64,000 nt of DNA from assembly GCA_001438605.1 (NCBI GenBank), contig LIDE01000006.1, positions 1-64,000 of the forward strand, written 5' to 3'. Within the stretch, counting starts at the first letter, position 1; each line of letters starts with the position of its first letter. Positions 38,401 through 49,380 of the stretch are shown here, piece by piece. The position numbers were made by a program, and so were the translations under genes. The notes beneath the pieces were generated by a model that was given only the letters and a program-made list of their open reading frames with translations, did no database searches and was not told where the DNA came from. This DNA is from SAR92 bacterium BACL16 MAG-120619-bin48. GTDB lineage: Bacteria; Pseudomonadota; Gammaproteobacteria; Pseudomonadales; Porticoccaceae.

Positions 38401-38904
38401 TCATGCATTTGGTGTTTTTTCATCCGCATCGTCAGAAAAAAACAATGCATCCACAATCATCAATCCGGCGCCGGCGGAAACACCCATATCGGCCACATTG
38501 AATGCCGCAAAGTGCCAACCAGCCCAGTGGAAATCGAGAAAATCAACCACATAACCAAGGGTCAATCGATCGTACAAGTTACCCACAGCGCCGCCGAGAA
38601 TAAGCGACAGCGCCAAACCTTCAAGGAAGCGATGTTTGGGAAGTCGCGCCAGCCAGACAACGATAACAATGCTGACTGAAGCTGAGATAATGCTAAAGAA
38701 CCACCGCTGGCAACCGCCCGCGTCGCTCAAAAAACTGAACGCCGCGCCTTCATTGTGGGCGCGCACCAGATTAAAAAAGCTCGTGACATACTGACTCTGA
38801 CCGAGAAAAAACTCATCCATAATGAACAGCTTAGTCACCTGATCCAGCAGCAATACCGTTGCCGCGAGCGCGTACCAGCGCAGCGTATCGTCAAGTTTAG
38901 GCAT
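38401..38904 (-). CDS. lspA: lipoprotein signal peptidase (signal peptidase II)
   Basis: Removes signal peptides from diacylated prolipoproteins in the inner membrane. The 167-residue protein has four hydrophobic segments and the two catalytic-aspartate motifs [11 protein letters not shown] and [12 protein letters not shown] use the ATG at 38904 ([11 protein letters not shown]), 8 bases inside the end of ileS; the frame to 38925 has no support. The coupling to ileS is conserved in the group. Confidence 0.95.
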   Translation of the reverse strand: MPKLDDTLRWYALAATVLLLDQVTKLFIMDEFFLGQSQYVTSFFNLVRAHNEGAAFSFLSDAGGCQRWFFSIISASVSIVIVVWLARLPKHRFLEGLALSLILGGAVGNLYDRLTLGYVVDFLDFHWAGWHFAAFNVADMGVSAGAGLMIVDALFFSDDADEKTPNA

Positions 38905-41734
38905 AGTGGCGAACCTCTCCGGCACCGGCGAGATTGGTCACACAGCGCGCGCAAATTTCAGGGTGGTCTGCATGGCTGCCTACATCGGCAATAAAATGCC
39001 AGCAGCGCACACATTTTTCAGCGGTCGATTTAGCGACCGTCACTTTCAACCCATCAAGCAGCGAGGGGCTTGCGCCTTCACCGCTAACCTCTCCACCACT
39101 TTGTAGTGAGGACAAGGTTGCCTTTGACGTGATGGTGACAAAACGCAGCTCATCACCCAATTTTGCCAGCGACTTAAAGAGCGTCGGCGCAGCAAAGAGC
39201 TGAATATCCGCGCCCAGTGAGCCCTTGACCAGACCCTTGTTGCGCTGATCTTCAATCACCTTATTAATCGCTTCTTTGGCTTGCAAAATAGCCATCCAAT
39301 CCTGCTTGTTGATGACCTCGCCGTCCATCAAGCGCGGCAGCGGATACCACTCAGCCAAAAACACCGAGCTCTCTCGCTGGCCGGGCATAAAGCCCCAAAT
39401 CTCATGGGCGGTGAAGCTTAAAATCGGTGCAATCCAGCGCGTGAATGCCTCGGCGATATGGTACAGCGCGGTCTGCGCAGAGCGTCGCGGCAAACTGTCG
39501 ACAGGACAGGTGTAAATGCGGTCTTTGATAATATCCAAATAGAAACCGCCCATATCCCGCACGCAGAAGTTGTGTAGCTTCTGATAGATTAAATGGAACT
39601 GGAATTGGTTATAAGCGGCAATAATTTCATCTTGCAACTGCGCTGCGCAATCAATTGCCCAACGATCCAACGCTAACAGATCGCCATGTGCCACGGCATT
39701 TTGCTGCGGATCAAAGCCATCGATGTTGGAGAGAAAGTAGCGCGCTGTGTTGCGAATTCTGCGGTAAGAATCTCCCGCTCGATTGAGGATTTCGTCAGAC
39801 ACCGTCATCTCGCCGCTAAAGTCAGCCGAGGCAATCCAAAGACGCAGCACATCGGCGCCCATATCGTTAATTACTTTCTGCGGTGATATAACGTTGCCAA
39901 TCGACTTTGACATCTTGCGACCGTGCTCATCAACCGTAAAACCATGGGTCAATACGGCTTTGTAGGGCGCCGTGCCATTGATGGCAATCGCGGTTTTCAG
40001 CGAAGACTGAAACCAGCCGCGATGTTGATCCGACCCTTCCAGATAAAGATCTGCCGGATACTGCAGTGCATCGCGAGCGTTGAGCACTGATTCGTGGGTG
40101 ACGCCCGAATCAAACCAGACATCGAGAGTGTCCGTCACTTTTTGGTAATCGGCGGTGTCTGCACCAATTAAGTCCGCAGCATCAAGATCAAACCACGCCT
40201 CGATACCGTCTTTTTCGACCCGCCGTGCCACCTGCTCAATCAACTCCGGGGTTCTCGGATGGAGTTCACCGGTCTGCTGGTGAACAAACAGGACAATGGG
40301 TACACCCCAAGTGCGCTGGCGCGAAATACACCAGTCGGGACTGTTGTCGAGCATGCTCTCAATGCGCGCTTGACCCCAATCTGGGTGCCAGCGAACATGT
40401 TTAACCGCTTCTTTGGCGCTGGCCAACAGACCATTTTGTTCCATTGAAATAAACCACTGCGGCGTCGCACGATAGATCAGCGGCGTCTTGGTGCGCCAGC
40501 AATGTGCATAACTATGAACAAACTGACCGCAGCTCATGAGGCGTTTGTGTTCGCGCAGAACTTCGATAACAGGCTCGTCAACTTTGTAAACATGCTGTCC
40601 CGCAAACAGTTCCACATCGTCACGGAAAAGACCGTTGTCCATAATGTAATTGAGCGTGCCAATACCGTACTGTTTGGCCACCACAAAGTCTTCCGTACCA
40701 TGATCTGGCGCGGTATGCACACATCCCGTACCTGCATCAGCAGTCACGTGATCGCCGAGTAAAACAGGAATCTCACGGGTATAAAACGGGTGGTTGGCCT
40801 TAACATGCTCTAGCGCGTGCCCCGCGCAGGACGCAAGCACCTGATAGTCGTCAATCTTTAAGCGCTGCATCACCGATTCGAGGAGCAGCTGCGAGCAGAT
40901 CAAACGCATTGGCCCGTATTCACTGCGGCATTGAACGAGCGCATAGATCATTTCAGGATTGACAGAAATCGCCTGGCTGCTGGGGATTGTCCACGGAGTT
41001 GTGGTCCAGATTAATAAATTAATACTGCCCTCACCGGACAGTCCAGAGAACGCGCTCGCCAGTTGATCGAGGGATTCCGCGTCGGTGACCGTGTAGGCAA
41101 CGTCGATGCTGAAAGAGGTCTTGTCCTGATATTCAACTTCCGCCTCCGCCAAAGCAGACCCACCGACCACGCTCCAATAGACCGGCTTGTAGCCTTTGAC
41201 CAAGTGTCCATTTGCAGCGATTTTACCGAGGGCGCGAATGGTATCTGCCTCAACCTTATAATTCATGGTCAAATAGGGATTATGCCAATCACCAAAAACA
41301 CCAAGACGAACAAAACCTGCGCGCTGATCTTCGACTTGGGTCATTGCATAATCACGGCACTTCCTACGAAAGGCAGAAAACTCCACTTTGACGCCGGCCT
41401 TGCCAATTTTTTTCTCAACATTGTGCTCGATAGGCAAGCCGTGACAGTCCCAACCCGGCACATAAGGCGCATCAAAACCGCTCAGCGTACGAGACTTTAC
41501 AACAATATCTTTCAGGGTTTTATTCACCGCATGGCCGAGGTGAATTTCACCATTAGCATAGGGCGGGCCATCGTGAAGAATGTATTTTTCACGCCCTGCA
41601 CGGGCCTGACGAATTTGCTGGTAGAGATCGCTGTCTTGCCATTCCTTGAGCATTCCGGGTTCGCGCTGCGCCAAATTGGCACGCATTGGGAACTCAGTCT
41701 GAGGGAGATTTAATGTTGTTTTATAGTCTGTCAT
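38897..41734 (-). CDS. ileS: isoleucyl-tRNA synthetase
   Basis: Charges tRNA-Ile. The 945-residue protein has the HIGH-type motif in [20 protein letters not shown], the editing-domain block [21 protein letters not shown] in [10 protein letters not shown], and a C-terminal zinc module with Cys pairs in KCVRCWHF and [10 protein letters not shown]. This is the standard bacterial class I form. It follows ribF by 49 bases and overlaps lspA. Confidence 0.97.
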   Translation of the reverse strand: MTDYKTTLNLPQTEFPMRANLAQREPGMLKEWQDSDLYQQIRQARAGREKYILHDGPPYANGEIHLGHAVNKTLKDIVVKSRTLSGFDAPYVPGWDCHGLPIEHNVEKKIGKAGVKVEFSAFRRKCRDYAMTQVEDQRAGFVRLGVFGDWHNPYLTMNYKVEADTIRALGKIAANGHLVKGYKPVYWSVVGGSALAEAEVEYQDKTSFSIDVAYTVTDAESLDQLASAFSGLSGEGSINLLIWTTTPWTIPSSQAISVNPEMIYALVQCRSEYGPMRLICSQLLLESVMQRLKIDDYQVLASCAGHALEHVKANHPFYTREIPVLLGDHVTADAGTGCVHTAPDHGTEDFVVAKQYGIGTLNYIMDNGLFRDDVELFAGQHVYKVDEPVIEVLREHKRLMSCGQFVHSYAHCWRTKTPLIYRATPQWFISMEQNGLLASAKEAVKHVRWHPDWGQARIESMLDNSPDWCISRQRTWGVPIVLFVHQQTGELHPRTPELIEQVARRVEKDGIEAWFDLDAADLIGADTADYQKVTDTLDVWFDSGVTHESVLNARDALQYPADLYLEGSDQHRGWFQSSLKTAIAINGTAPYKAVLTHGFTVDEHGRKMSKSIGNVISPQKVINDMGADVLRLWIASADFSGEMTVSDEILNRAGDSYRRIRNTARYFLSNIDGFDPQQNAVAHGDLLALDRWAIDCAAQLQDEIIAAYNQFQFHLIYQKLHNFCVRDMGGFYLDIIKDRIYTCPVDSLPRRSAQTALYHIAEAFTRWIAPILSFTAHEIWGFMPGQRESSVFLAEWYPLPRLMDGEVINKQDWMAILQAKEAINKVIEDQRNKGLVKGSLGADIQLFAAPTLFKSLAKLGDELRFVTITSKATLSSLQSGGEVSGEGASPSLLDGLKVTVAKSTAEKCVRCWHFIADVGSHADHPEICARCVTNLAGAGEVRHYA

Positions 41735-41783
41735 TAGTCTCTTTCACTGACCCTGTGGCCAGCCTTGTAGATGAATAAAATAA

Positions 41784-42734
41784 TTAACCTTCGGTTTTCG
41801 CAAACCACTGCTTTATCAGCTCAATATCTTGGGTAATGGTGGCCACCAACTGGTCTAGACCATTAAATTTTTTCTCATCGCGGATCTTGTGAACAAATTC
41901 AACCGCAATCCGCTGACCATAGAGATCACCGGAAAAATCCAACAGATGCACTTCTAAAATCGGTTTTACCAAATCGCCCACAGTGGGCCGGACACCGACA
42001 TTGGCCGCGCCACGATAAATTTTACCCGCGACCGTTACCTTGACCGCAAAGACCCCCGACAAGGGTGCCCGAAAGCGATTAAGCTGGACATTGGCGGTGG
42101 GGAAACCGAGCTCGCGACCCAACTGCTGACCATAGCCAACCACGCCACTAATCGAGAATGGTCTGCCCAGTAGCTGCGCCGCACGTTCAAAATCAGCGCT
42201 TTCAACGACTTCTCTTACCAACGTGCTACTAACGCGCTGGCCGTCTATTTCAAGGGTCGCCGTGTCATTGACCTCAAAGCCAGCGCTCAAGCCCTGCTCG
42301 GTCAACATGGTAAAATCACCACTGCGGTCGCACCCAAAGCGAAAGTCATCGCCAACAATTAACTGCTTAACTGCAAGACCCTGCACCAATACTACGTCAA
42401 TAAAATCGCGAGCCGAGAGATTGCGCAACTGGCGATTAAACTGCAGACAGACAACGCGGTCGATACCCATTTCCAGCAGAACGTCAATTTTCTCTCGCAG
42501 CCGCATCAACCGCGCTGGTGCCCGCTCCGCAGAGAAATACTCTCTCGGCTGTGGCTCAAACGTCATCACCACAGAGGGTAGCTGTAATCGCCGAGCCGCG
42601 TCTTTAACTTGCTGCAGAATCGCCTGATGACCCCTATGGACACCGTCAAACGCGCCAATGGTCACCACGGATTTCTCGCCCAGCGACTGCAAGTGATGCA
42701 ATTCACGGATAAAGGTCAGTTTGCCTCGCTGCAC
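41784..42734 (-). CDS. ribF: bifunctional riboflavin kinase / FAD synthetase
   Basis: Makes FMN from riboflavin, then FAD. The 316-residue protein has the N-terminal nucleotidyl-transferase motif IGAFDGVHRGHQAIL and the C-terminal kinase domain with GRELGFPTANV and GAANVGVRPTV. Start is GTG 42734, which gives a few extra residues before the usual TFIRELHHL core; no ATG lies nearer. It heads the ribF-ileS-lspA-fkpB-ispH cluster, downstream of murJ. Confidence 0.94.
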   Translation of the reverse strand: MQRGKLTFIRELHHLQSLGEKSVVTIGAFDGVHRGHQAILQQVKDAARRLQLPSVVMTFEPQPREYFSAERAPARLMRLREKIDVLLEMGIDRVVCLQFNRQLRNLSARDFIDVVLVQGLAVKQLIVGDDFRFGCDRSGDFTMLTEQGLSAGFEVNDTATLEIDGQRVSSTLVREVVESADFERAAQLLGRPFSISGVVGYGQQLGRELGFPTANVQLNRFRAPLSGVFAVKVTVAGKIYRGAANVGVRPTVGDLVKPILEVHLLDFSGDLYGQRIAVEFVHKIRDEKKFNGLDQLVATITQDIELIKQWFAKTEG

Positions 42735-42857
42735 AGGTGTTATTTCACTCAGGTCTGAAGAGTGTCGAGTATACCTAGCAAACTCACTAAAGGTAAGGCT
42801 TAGCGGCGAATTAAGCCCGTCAAAAAAGGTAGGACCAAGCAGTTTTATACCTCGGCA

Positions 42858-44525
42858 TTAATGCTCGCGAGCCGTTGCCTTGGCTGGACCGCGCAGGTCG
42901 GCACCGCGAACACCACAAAGCCACAATGTCGCTGCATAAACCACTAGGCCCGCTGTGCAAACCGCCGCCATACCGCCGCTGCGCTGCCACCAGCTGAACT
43001 GTTGCCAGAGTTCGCTATCCAGCGCGCCAAGATACCGCGAAAAGAAAAACAACACTGTGCACATCAGTGTCACGGCCAAACCTAAATTGATGAAAAAGCG
43101 CACCCAAGAGCGACTTGGCGCATAAATCCCCTTTGCCCGCAGCGCGAAAAATAGCATCGACGCATTGATAAAAGCGGAAACCGAGGTCGCCAGCGCAAGC
43201 CCAGCGTGCCCCACCTGCCAGTAAAAGTGCAGCGGCACTACAAACAACAGATTGAGAATCATATTCGACACCATCGCAATCACGCCAATACGAACAGGCG
43301 TGCGCATATCTTGCCGGGCAAAAAAGCCAGGCGCCAAGACTTTGATCAGCATGAAGGCAATCAGACCCAACGAATAGGCGCGCAAGCTGAGTGTGGCCAT
43401 CGCCATATCCCGCGGCGTCATCACTTCGCCATAGAGGAACAGCGTACTTAGAATCGGCTCAGCGAGCAGCATCAGAGCGGCCGCGGCAGGCACTGCAATG
43501 AATAAGACAATGCGCAGCGCCCAGTCGAGGGTTTGCGAATAGGCCTCCGTGGAACTTGAGGCGTGATGCCGCGACAAATTCGGCAACAACACAGTCGCAA
43601 TCGCAACAGCAAAAACCCCGAGTGGCAATTCCGAGAGACGATCAGAGTAGTACAACCAAGAGACGCTGCCGGTCGGCAAAAAGGTGGCCAACATGGTATC
43701 GAGCAGCAAATTAATTTGACTCACCGACACGCCAAAGATTGCCGGCCCCATTAACCCCAGAATTTTACGCACACCTGGGTGCCGCCAGTCGATACGCGGC
43801 TGAGGCAGCATATGAATACGCGCCAAAAATGGCAGCTGAAAAATAAATTGCAATAGCCCCGCCGCAAAAACACCCCAAGCCAGAGCATAGGCTGGCTCAT
43901 CAAACCAGGGCGCCGCAATTAACGCTGCAAAGATCATCGATATATTGAGCAGAATTGGTGTAAATGCGGGAACTGCAAAGCGGTCGTAGCTGTTTAAAAT
44001 GCCGCCGGCCACACCTGTCATTGAAATAAACATCAAATAGGGGAAGGTGATGCGCAGCATTTCAGCCGTCGCATTAAACTTGAAGGGATCGTTCAAGTAC
44101 CATTTCGGCGCGAAGAGGCCAGCCATTAAAGGGGCGGCCAGTATAATCACCAGGGTCAGCAGGAACAGCGACAATCCTAGTGTGCCGAACACACGATCCG
44201 TCAATTCTTTAAGCGCAGCCTGCGTGCCCTTCTCGCGATATTCTCCCAGCACAGGCACAAACGCCTGAGCAAAAGCACCTTCAGCAAAGAGACGGCGAAA
44301 GAAGTTAGGAATCTTAAACGCGACAAAGAATACGTCGGCCAACGCTTCAGCGCCGATCACTCGCGCTAAAACAATATCCCGAATCAACCCCATGACCCGC
44401 GAGAGCATGGTAAAGAAGCTCACCACACCACTCGAGCGCAACAAGCCGCTATCGATCTTAGCCTTCAACGCACCTTTCACGGTGCTATCGGGTTCAGGCT
44501 TTTTCGGGGTCGGATGATCAGTCAA
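42858..44525 (-). CDS. murJ: lipid II flippase
   Basis: Polytopic inner-membrane protein of the MOP superfamily that flips lipid II for peptidoglycan synthesis. About 14 hydrophobic helices are visible; conserved segments are TMLSRVMGLIRDIVLARVIGA, NFFRRLFAEGAFAQAFVPVL and WLYYSDRLSELPLGVF. The frame opens at TTG 44525, giving 555 residues with a hydrophilic N-terminal extension of about 28 residues relative to typical MurJ; a GTG at 44480 or a TTG nearer the first helix could be the true start. Confidence 0.92.
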   Translation of the reverse strand: MTDHPTPKKPEPDSTVKGALKAKIDSGLLRSSGVVSFFTMLSRVMGLIRDIVLARVIGAEALADVFFVAFKIPNFFRRLFAEGAFAQAFVPVLGEYREKGTQAALKELTDRVFGTLGLSLFLLTLVIILAAPLMAGLFAPKWYLNDPFKFNATAEMLRITFPYLMFISMTGVAGGILNSYDRFAVPAFTPILLNISMIFAALIAAPWFDEPAYALAWGVFAAGLLQFIFQLPFLARIHMLPQPRIDWRHPGVRKILGLMGPAIFGVSVSQINLLLDTMLATFLPTGSVSWLYYSDRLSELPLGVFAVAIATVLLPNLSRHHASSSTEAYSQTLDWALRIVLFIAVPAAAALMLLAEPILSTLFLYGEVMTPRDMAMATLSLRAYSLGLIAFMLIKVLAPGFFARQDMRTPVRIGVIAMVSNMILNLLFVVPLHFYWQVGHAGLALATSVSAFINASMLFFALRAKGIYAPSRSWVRFFINLGLAVTLMCTVLFFFSRYLGALDSELWQQFSWWQRSGGMAAVCTAGLVVYAATLWLCGVRGADLRGPAKATAREH

Positions 44526-44701
44526 TTGGGGTCTCTGCAGAAAAAAAGGGCGATATAATTTATCACTATCGGCAGTTTAACGGGCCGCCGGATGATCGCC
44601 AAGCGAATACTGATCGACACTGCTCCATCCTTTTCTCCTATGGGTGGCGAGACGCCGAATCAGAGGCGCTTAACAACAATTCTATTGCGATGAAAATTGG
44701 G

Positions 44702-44730
44702 TTGAATGTGCATCCTAAACCCTGTATATT
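44702..44730 (+). promoter_or_regulatory. candidate rpsT promoter
   Basis: TTGAAT at 44702-44707 and TATATT at 44725-44730 are exactly 17 bases apart, 42 bases before the rpsT start codon. The remainder of the 246-base murJ-rpsT gap holds nothing I recognise. Confidence 0.6.
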
Positions 44731-44771
44731 TCCGCGCCTTCAGTGAGACCCTTTGAGAGGAGTACAATTAA

Positions 44772-45035
44772 GTGGCAAATTCAGCCCAAGCTAAGAAACG
44801 CGCACGCCAGAACGAGAAAAGCCGCCAGCATAATGCCAGCCTGCGCTCAATGGTTCGCACCTATTTGAAAAAAGTTGACGCTGCAATCGCCTCTGGCGAT
44901 CAGACAGCTGCTCAAAAAGCCTACGACATTGCTATTCCAGTGATTGACCGTATGGCTGACAAGGGAATTATTCACAAGAATAAAGCCGCTCGTCACAAGA
45001 GCCGTTTGAATACCAAAGTTAAGGCGCTTGACTGA
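44772..45035 (+). CDS. rpsT: 30S ribosomal protein S20
   Basis: An 87-residue, very basic protein ([21 protein letters not shown] and [16 protein letters not shown]) that binds 16S rRNA early in 30S assembly. Starts at GTG 44772, with AGGAG upstream; non-ATG starts are common for rpsT. Divergent from murJ, as in many gammaproteobacteria, and followed by a strong intrinsic terminator. Confidence 0.96.
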   Translation: MANSAQAKKRARQNEKSRQHNASLRSMVRTYLKKVDAAIASGDQTAAQKAYDIAIPVIDRMADKGIIHKNKAARHKSRLNTKVKALD

Positions 45036-45061
45036 TAAATATTATCATCCAGCAGCAAAAA

Positions 45062-45087
45062 AGACCGGCTATCGCCGGTTTTTTTTG
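45062..45087 (+). terminator. intrinsic terminator of rpsT
   Basis: ACCGGC, a TATC loop, GCCGGT, then a run of eight T: a textbook Rho-independent terminator 27 bases after the stop codon. Confidence 0.9.
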
Positions 45088-45163
45088 GTCCTCACTTTTT
45101 ATTTATTAGATCACAGTTTGTTGAGCTGCACCTTTTTGAACCCAAGCAATGTCGACCTGCCAA

Positions 45164-45199
45164 TAAAAAAACACCCCGCAGATGGCGAGGTGTTTTTTT
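45164..45199. terminator. bidirectional terminator downstream of pntB
   Basis: An A-run, CACCCCGC, AGAT, GGCGAGGTG and a T-run make a hairpin with A/T tracts on both sides. On the minus strand it ends the pnt operon; on the plus strand it backs up the rpsT terminator. Confidence 0.8.
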
Positions 45200-45215
45200 A
45201 CAGCGTTTTAATGCA

Positions 45216-46661
45216 CTAGCTTTGATTGAGCGCGGTAGTCATCTCAATCACCGCCTTCTTGCCGTCGCCGTAGACCATCAGCGTGTGATCCATCGCAAAT
45301 AGCGGATTGGGCAGCCCAGCAAATCCAGGGCTTAAGGAGCGCTTGATCACCACAACCGTTCTGGCCTTATCCACATTGAGAATCGGCATACCGTAAATCG
45401 GACTGCCCTCAACATCTCGCGCCATGGGGTTAGTCACGTCATTGGCACCAATTACAATCACGACATCCGTTTCTTCGAAGGTAGGGTTAATTCGCTCCAT
45501 TTCAACCAATTTGTCGTAGGGCACTTCCGCTTCAGCCAAAAGCACATTCATGTGACCTGGCATGCGGCCTGCCACAGGGTGAATGCCATACTCTACCTCA
45601 ATGCCTCTCGCTTCCATGGCATTGGCGAGCTCGCGCACGGCGTGCTGGGCCTGTGCCATCGCCATACCGTAACCTGGGACGATCACAACTCGTTTGGCAG
45701 TCTCTAGTATCATCGCCACTTCGTCCGGTTGCGCACTGGTGACTTTTCCTGCGTAAATTTCATCGGCATCAATCTTTTCACCGCCAGCGGCCATCTTGCC
45801 AAACAGCACATTAGCCAGAGAGCGGTTCATCGCCACACACATAATTTGCGTCAAAATTAGGCCAGAGGTTCCGACCAGTGAACCCGCCACAATCAGCACG
45901 GTGTTGCCCAAGATAAATCCAGCCAGTGCCGCTGCAATCCCAGAATAGGAATTAAGTAGAGCAATCACCACCGGCATGTCCGCACCACCGATTGGCATCA
46001 CGAGGAATAACCCCAGCGCAAGAGCGAGAACGATCATCGCTAACATCACGCCAACATGGCCAGGATTGATCACCAAAAAGGCCACCGCTGCCAAACTAGC
46101 CAGTGCCAAAATCGCGTTACCTACAGGACCGCCTGGCAGTCCATAGCTCTTTTTCATTACCTCTTGCAGCTTTAGGAAGGCGATCAAACTACCAGTCAAC
46201 GTTACCGCACCAATCATCACCGTGAGGCCAATCGCAATAAGCGCGACTTCACCTTCAATACCGGCACCAAATAAACTGCTGTTCGCTTCAGTTGGAAGCA
46301 GCGCATCAGCAAAGGAACTAGGAACCATTCCCAATTTAGAGAAGTACTCAGCTACTGCAATGGCGAGGGACGCACCACCACCGAAACCATTCAGCAATGC
46401 AACCATTTGCGGCATAGAGGTCATCTGCACGCGCAGAGCCATTACCGCGCCAACGAGAGTACCCAGTATCAGTCCGGCGATAATATAAGCAAAGTCCACA
46501 TGATGAATGCTGAGCAGCGTAACCACTACCGCCAACAACATTCCTAGGGCCGATAGCATGTTGCCGCGCACCGCAGTTTTTGGTTTTGTTAGCCCTTTAA
46601 TACCCAGAATAAAAAGGACACCTGCAATTAAATAGATAAAATTAACCAGATTAGGATTCAT
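45216..46661 (-). CDS. pntB: NAD(P) transhydrogenase subunit beta
   Basis: Membrane and NADP-binding subunit of the proton-translocating transhydrogenase, which uses the proton gradient to make NADPH from NADH. The 481-residue protein has about nine transmembrane helices and a C-terminal domain III with VPGYGMAMAQAQHAVREL and GANDVTNPMARDVEGSPIYGMPIL. It follows pntAb by three bases. Last gene of a three-gene operon. Confidence 0.95.
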   Translation of the reverse strand: MNPNLVNFIYLIAGVLFILGIKGLTKPKTAVRGNMLSALGMLLAVVVTLLSIHHVDFAYIIAGLILGTLVGAVMALRVQMTSMPQMVALLNGFGGGASLAIAVAEYFSKLGMVPSSFADALLPTEANSSLFGAGIEGEVALIAIGLTVMIGAVTLTGSLIAFLKLQEVMKKSYGLPGGPVGNAILALASLAAVAFLVINPGHVGVMLAMIVLALALGLFLVMPIGGADMPVVIALLNSYSGIAAALAGFILGNTVLIVAGSLVGTSGLILTQIMCVAMNRSLANVLFGKMAAGGEKIDADEIYAGKVTSAQPDEVAMILETAKRVVIVPGYGMAMAQAQHAVRELANAMEARGIEVEYGIHPVAGRMPGHMNVLLAEAEVPYDKLVEMERINPTFEETDVVIVIGANDVTNPMARDVEGSPIYGMPILNVDKARTVVVIKRSLSPGFAGLPNPLFAMDHTLMVYGDGKKAVIEMTTALNQS

Positions 46662-46664
46662 CGC

Positions 46665-46946
46665 TTACTTCCTTTTAAACATGGCAAGCATGCGGTTGGT
46701 AACAAGGTATCCACCCACCACATTGATCGTCGCGAGAGTCACTGCTACAAAGCCTAACCCATTGACCAACAGTGGTGAACCTTCAGCACCCGCAGCCAAC
46801 AGCGCGCCGACCAGTGTGATACCCGAGACAGCATTAGTGCCTGACATCAAAGGCGTGTGAAGTGTTGGTGGAACCTTGGTGATCAACTCCACGCCGAGAA
46901 AGAGTGACAGCACAAACAGTGCCAACAATAAAATTAAAATTTCCAT
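46665..46946 (-). CDS. pntAb: NAD(P) transhydrogenase subunit alpha part 2
   Basis: A 93-residue membrane piece (three hydrophobic helices; ELITKVPPTLHTPLMSGTNAVSGI) equal to the C-terminal membrane domain of E. coli PntA. The split alpha subunit (PntAa and PntAb encoded separately) is the arrangement found in Rhodospirillum and many marine proteobacteria. It sits tightly between pntAa (five bases) and pntB. Confidence 0.94.
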   Translation of the reverse strand: MEILILLLALFVLSLFLGVELITKVPPTLHTPLMSGTNAVSGITLVGALLAAGAEGSPLLVNGLGFVAVTLATINVVGGYLVTNRMLAMFKRK

Positions 46947-46951
46947 CTGAT

Positions 46952-48154
46952 CTACGCCCCTTTTTTCACGTCAATAGTGTCGGTTGATGCAGCCAGCTCG
47001 GGCAAGCCCAGTAGCTTGCGCATATGCGGATGCGGCACGTCTCCCCGATGGGCGACGACGGTGCCAGCCACAATTTCATCTTTAAAATCAAGATTCAGAT
47101 TGCCTTCACCATCGATAATAAGTTCAAGCAGCGTCTGAAGATTTTTGCCGTACATTTGCGTTGCGTGATACGCCAACTCAGACGGCACATTCTCAGGCCC
47201 AATAATGGTGACACCATGGGCGATAATGGTCTTCCCCTGCTGGGTTAAATCGCAGTTGCCACCGCGCTCGGCGGCCAAGTCAACAATCACCGATCCAGGC
47301 TTCATGGCCTTAACCATATCTTCGGTCACCAAGATCGGCGACTTCGCGCCAGGAATGGCGGCTGTGGTAATAATAATATCTTGCTCGGCGATCACCGCAG
47401 TCATCAGCTCGCGCTGGCGACGAAGGAAGTCTTCGCCCTGAGCCTTGGCGTATCCACCGGCTCCCTCAGACTCACCCGTGTCTAGGTCTAACTCCACCGG
47501 CTTAGCGCCAACAGAGATAATTTGCTCACGGGCCGCGGGACGAACATCGTAGGCTTCGACCAGTGCTCCCAGTCGTTTAGCCGTCGCACAAGCCTGTAAG
47601 CCTGCAACGCCAACGCCCATAATTAAGACGCGGGCGGGCTTTAAGGTACCCGCTGCTGTCATCAACATAGGGAAAATGCGCGGCGACGCTGACGCGCCCA
47701 TCAGCACGGCTTTATAACCGGCCAAGGTCGCCATCGACGACAGTACGTCCATACTTTGCGCCCGACTAATACGCGGCACCAGCTCAAGAGCAATTGCCGT
47801 TGCGCCGGTTCCAGCCACAGCCTGTGCAGCGCTGGGCGTCGCCAGTGGGTCCATCATACCAATCACGACTTGACCAGAGCGCAGGCTCGCTAAGTCGCCA
47901 TCACTATTATCGTTGTTCGAACCGAAGGTCTGTACTTGCAGCAAAATATCTGCGGCGGCGAATATCTCAGCTCGGTCAGTGGTAATAGTCGCTCCCGCCT
48001 GCTCATACTCAGCATCGGGATAACCCGATGCATCGCCAGCATTGGCTTGGAAAAGTACTTTTATGCCTTTGTCAGTCAGCGACTTAACATTGACAGGGGA
48101 CATGGCGACACGACGCTCACCGGTTTTAATTTCCGACGGAATCCCGATAATCAC
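46952..48154 (-). CDS. pntAa: NAD(P) transhydrogenase subunit alpha part 1
   Basis: Soluble NAD(H)-binding domain I of the transhydrogenase, 400 residues. Seen: MIIGIPSEIKTGERRVAMSP, the conserved arginine and RSAQSMD-like IDmotif in RISRAQSMDVLSSMA, and the Rossmann segment VLIMGVGVAGLQACATAKRLGA. It is related to alanine dehydrogenase, but the following pntAb and pntB fix the identity. First gene of the operon; 178 bases of plain intergenic DNA separate it from ispB. Confidence 0.95.
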   Translation of the reverse strand: MIIGIPSEIKTGERRVAMSPVNVKSLTDKGIKVLFQANAGDASGYPDAEYEQAGATITTDRAEIFAAADILLQVQTFGSNNDNSDGDLASLRSGQVVIGMMDPLATPSAAQAVAGTGATAIALELVPRISRAQSMDVLSSMATLAGYKAVLMGASASPRIFPMLMTAAGTLKPARVLIMGVGVAGLQACATAKRLGALVEAYDVRPAAREQIISVGAKPVELDLDTGESEGAGGYAKAQGEDFLRRQRELMTAVIAEQDIIITTAAIPGAKSPILVTEDMVKAMKPGSVIVDLAAERGGNCDLTQQGKTIIAHGVTIIGPENVPSELAYHATQMYGKNLQTLLELIIDGEGNLNLDFKDEIVAGTVVAHRGDVPHPHMRKLLGLPELAASTDTIDVKKGA

Positions 48155-48332
48155 TCAATTCTCCTTATCTTGTTGGGGGGGGATACTTAGTAAAGTGAGA
48201 TGCTAGCAAAATATCTACTCATCAACGACACTTTGATATTGATAGCCGGTATTTGCCTCGACCATATTTCATGTGACGCGACTAAGCATAGCAGCTGAAA
48301 GAATGGCTGCCATCGCTACGCTTGGTATTTTA

Positions 48333-49286
48333 TTAGTCTGAACGAGTTACTGAAAAGTCCGCGAGATCACAAAGTACTGTTTTATAAACAGAATCCTCTA
48401 AACCTGCGATGGCCTGTTTGGCCTTGACGACATGCTCGAGTGCCTTTTGGCGACTGTAGTCCAGTCCACCAGCGGCCTGAACGAGGCCACAAATGGCTTC
48501 AAAGTTGCTTGAACTCTTATTTTCGATTGCCTGACAAATAAGGGCTCTGCTCTCCGCATCGCAGTTATCGCGAGCGTAGATTAAGGGCAGAGTCATCTTG
48601 CCCTCGGCGAGATCATCGCCAACATTTTTACCCATCAAGTCAGTGTCACCCTGATAGTCGAGCACATCATCCATAATCTGAAACGCTAAACCAAGATGAG
48701 CGCCATACTCGCGCATAGGCTGAGAATCCACTTCGGCAAGCAGTGCGCCAATAGCACACCCCGACTCAAACAACTTTGCAGTCTTGCGATAGATCACCTG
48801 ATTGTAAACAGCTTCATCAATCTCAGCGTTACCTGCGTTGTCCATCTGCTGGACCTCACCTTCAGAGATTAAATTGGTGGCATCAGCAATCACCCCCATC
48901 ATCTCCATATTGCTAATCGCCACAAGCATCTGAAATGCTCTCGAATAGAGGAAATCACCGACCAGCACACTCGGAGCATTGCCCCACTGCTGATTAGCGG
49001 TTTCGCGGCCACGGCGCAGAGCCGAAACATCAACAACATCGTCGTGTAACAGCGTAGCTGTGTGAATAAACTCAATCACCGCAGCCACAGCAATGTGCTG
49101 CTTACCTTTGTAGCCATTGGCCAACGCGCTCAATAAAACCACCACTGGACGCAAACGCTTCCCACCCGAACCCACAATGTAGTGGCCAATATTTTCCACT
49201 AACCCAACATCGGAATGCAGATTTTCGATAATGAGACTGTTGACTGCTGCTAAGTCGTGTTCGACAGCTTTGTGGAATGAAAGCAT
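48333..49286 (-). CDS. ispB: octaprenyl (polyprenyl) diphosphate synthase
   Basis: Extends farnesyl diphosphate with IPP to make the ubiquinone side chain. The 317-residue trans-prenyltransferase has GSGGKRLRPVVVLL, the first aspartate-rich motif LLHDDVVD and the second DDVLD in FQIMDDVLDYQGD. Chain length (C40 in E. coli) cannot be read with certainty. Monocistronic and divergent from fabA. Confidence 0.93.
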   Translation of the reverse strand: MLSFHKAVEHDLAAVNSLIIENLHSDVGLVENIGHYIVGSGGKRLRPVVVLLSALANGYKGKQHIAVAAVIEFIHTATLLHDDVVDVSALRRGRETANQQWGNAPSVLVGDFLYSRAFQMLVAISNMEMMGVIADATNLISEGEVQQMDNAGNAEIDEAVYNQVIYRKTAKLFESGCAIGALLAEVDSQPMREYGAHLGLAFQIMDDVLDYQGDTDLMGKNVGDDLAEGKMTLPLIYARDNCDAESRALICQAIENKSSSNFEAICGLVQAAGGLDYSRQKALEHVVKAKQAIAGLEDSVYKTVLCDLADFSVTRSD

Positions 49287-49380
49287 TGAGAATTCGTTAG
49301 TTCTATGGTTGATAAACAGGCCGCATGCTAGGCAGACGCCGCTAAACTGTCAACTATAAAAGGAAATACGCAGACAAATC

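Noticed and set aside
41063..41713. 216-codon plus-strand ORF antisense to ileS
   Set aside because: Opposite strand of the conserved HIGH and editing region of IleS; shadow.
45028..45219. 63-codon ORF starting inside rpsT
   Set aside because: It reads through two intrinsic terminators and has no family resemblance.
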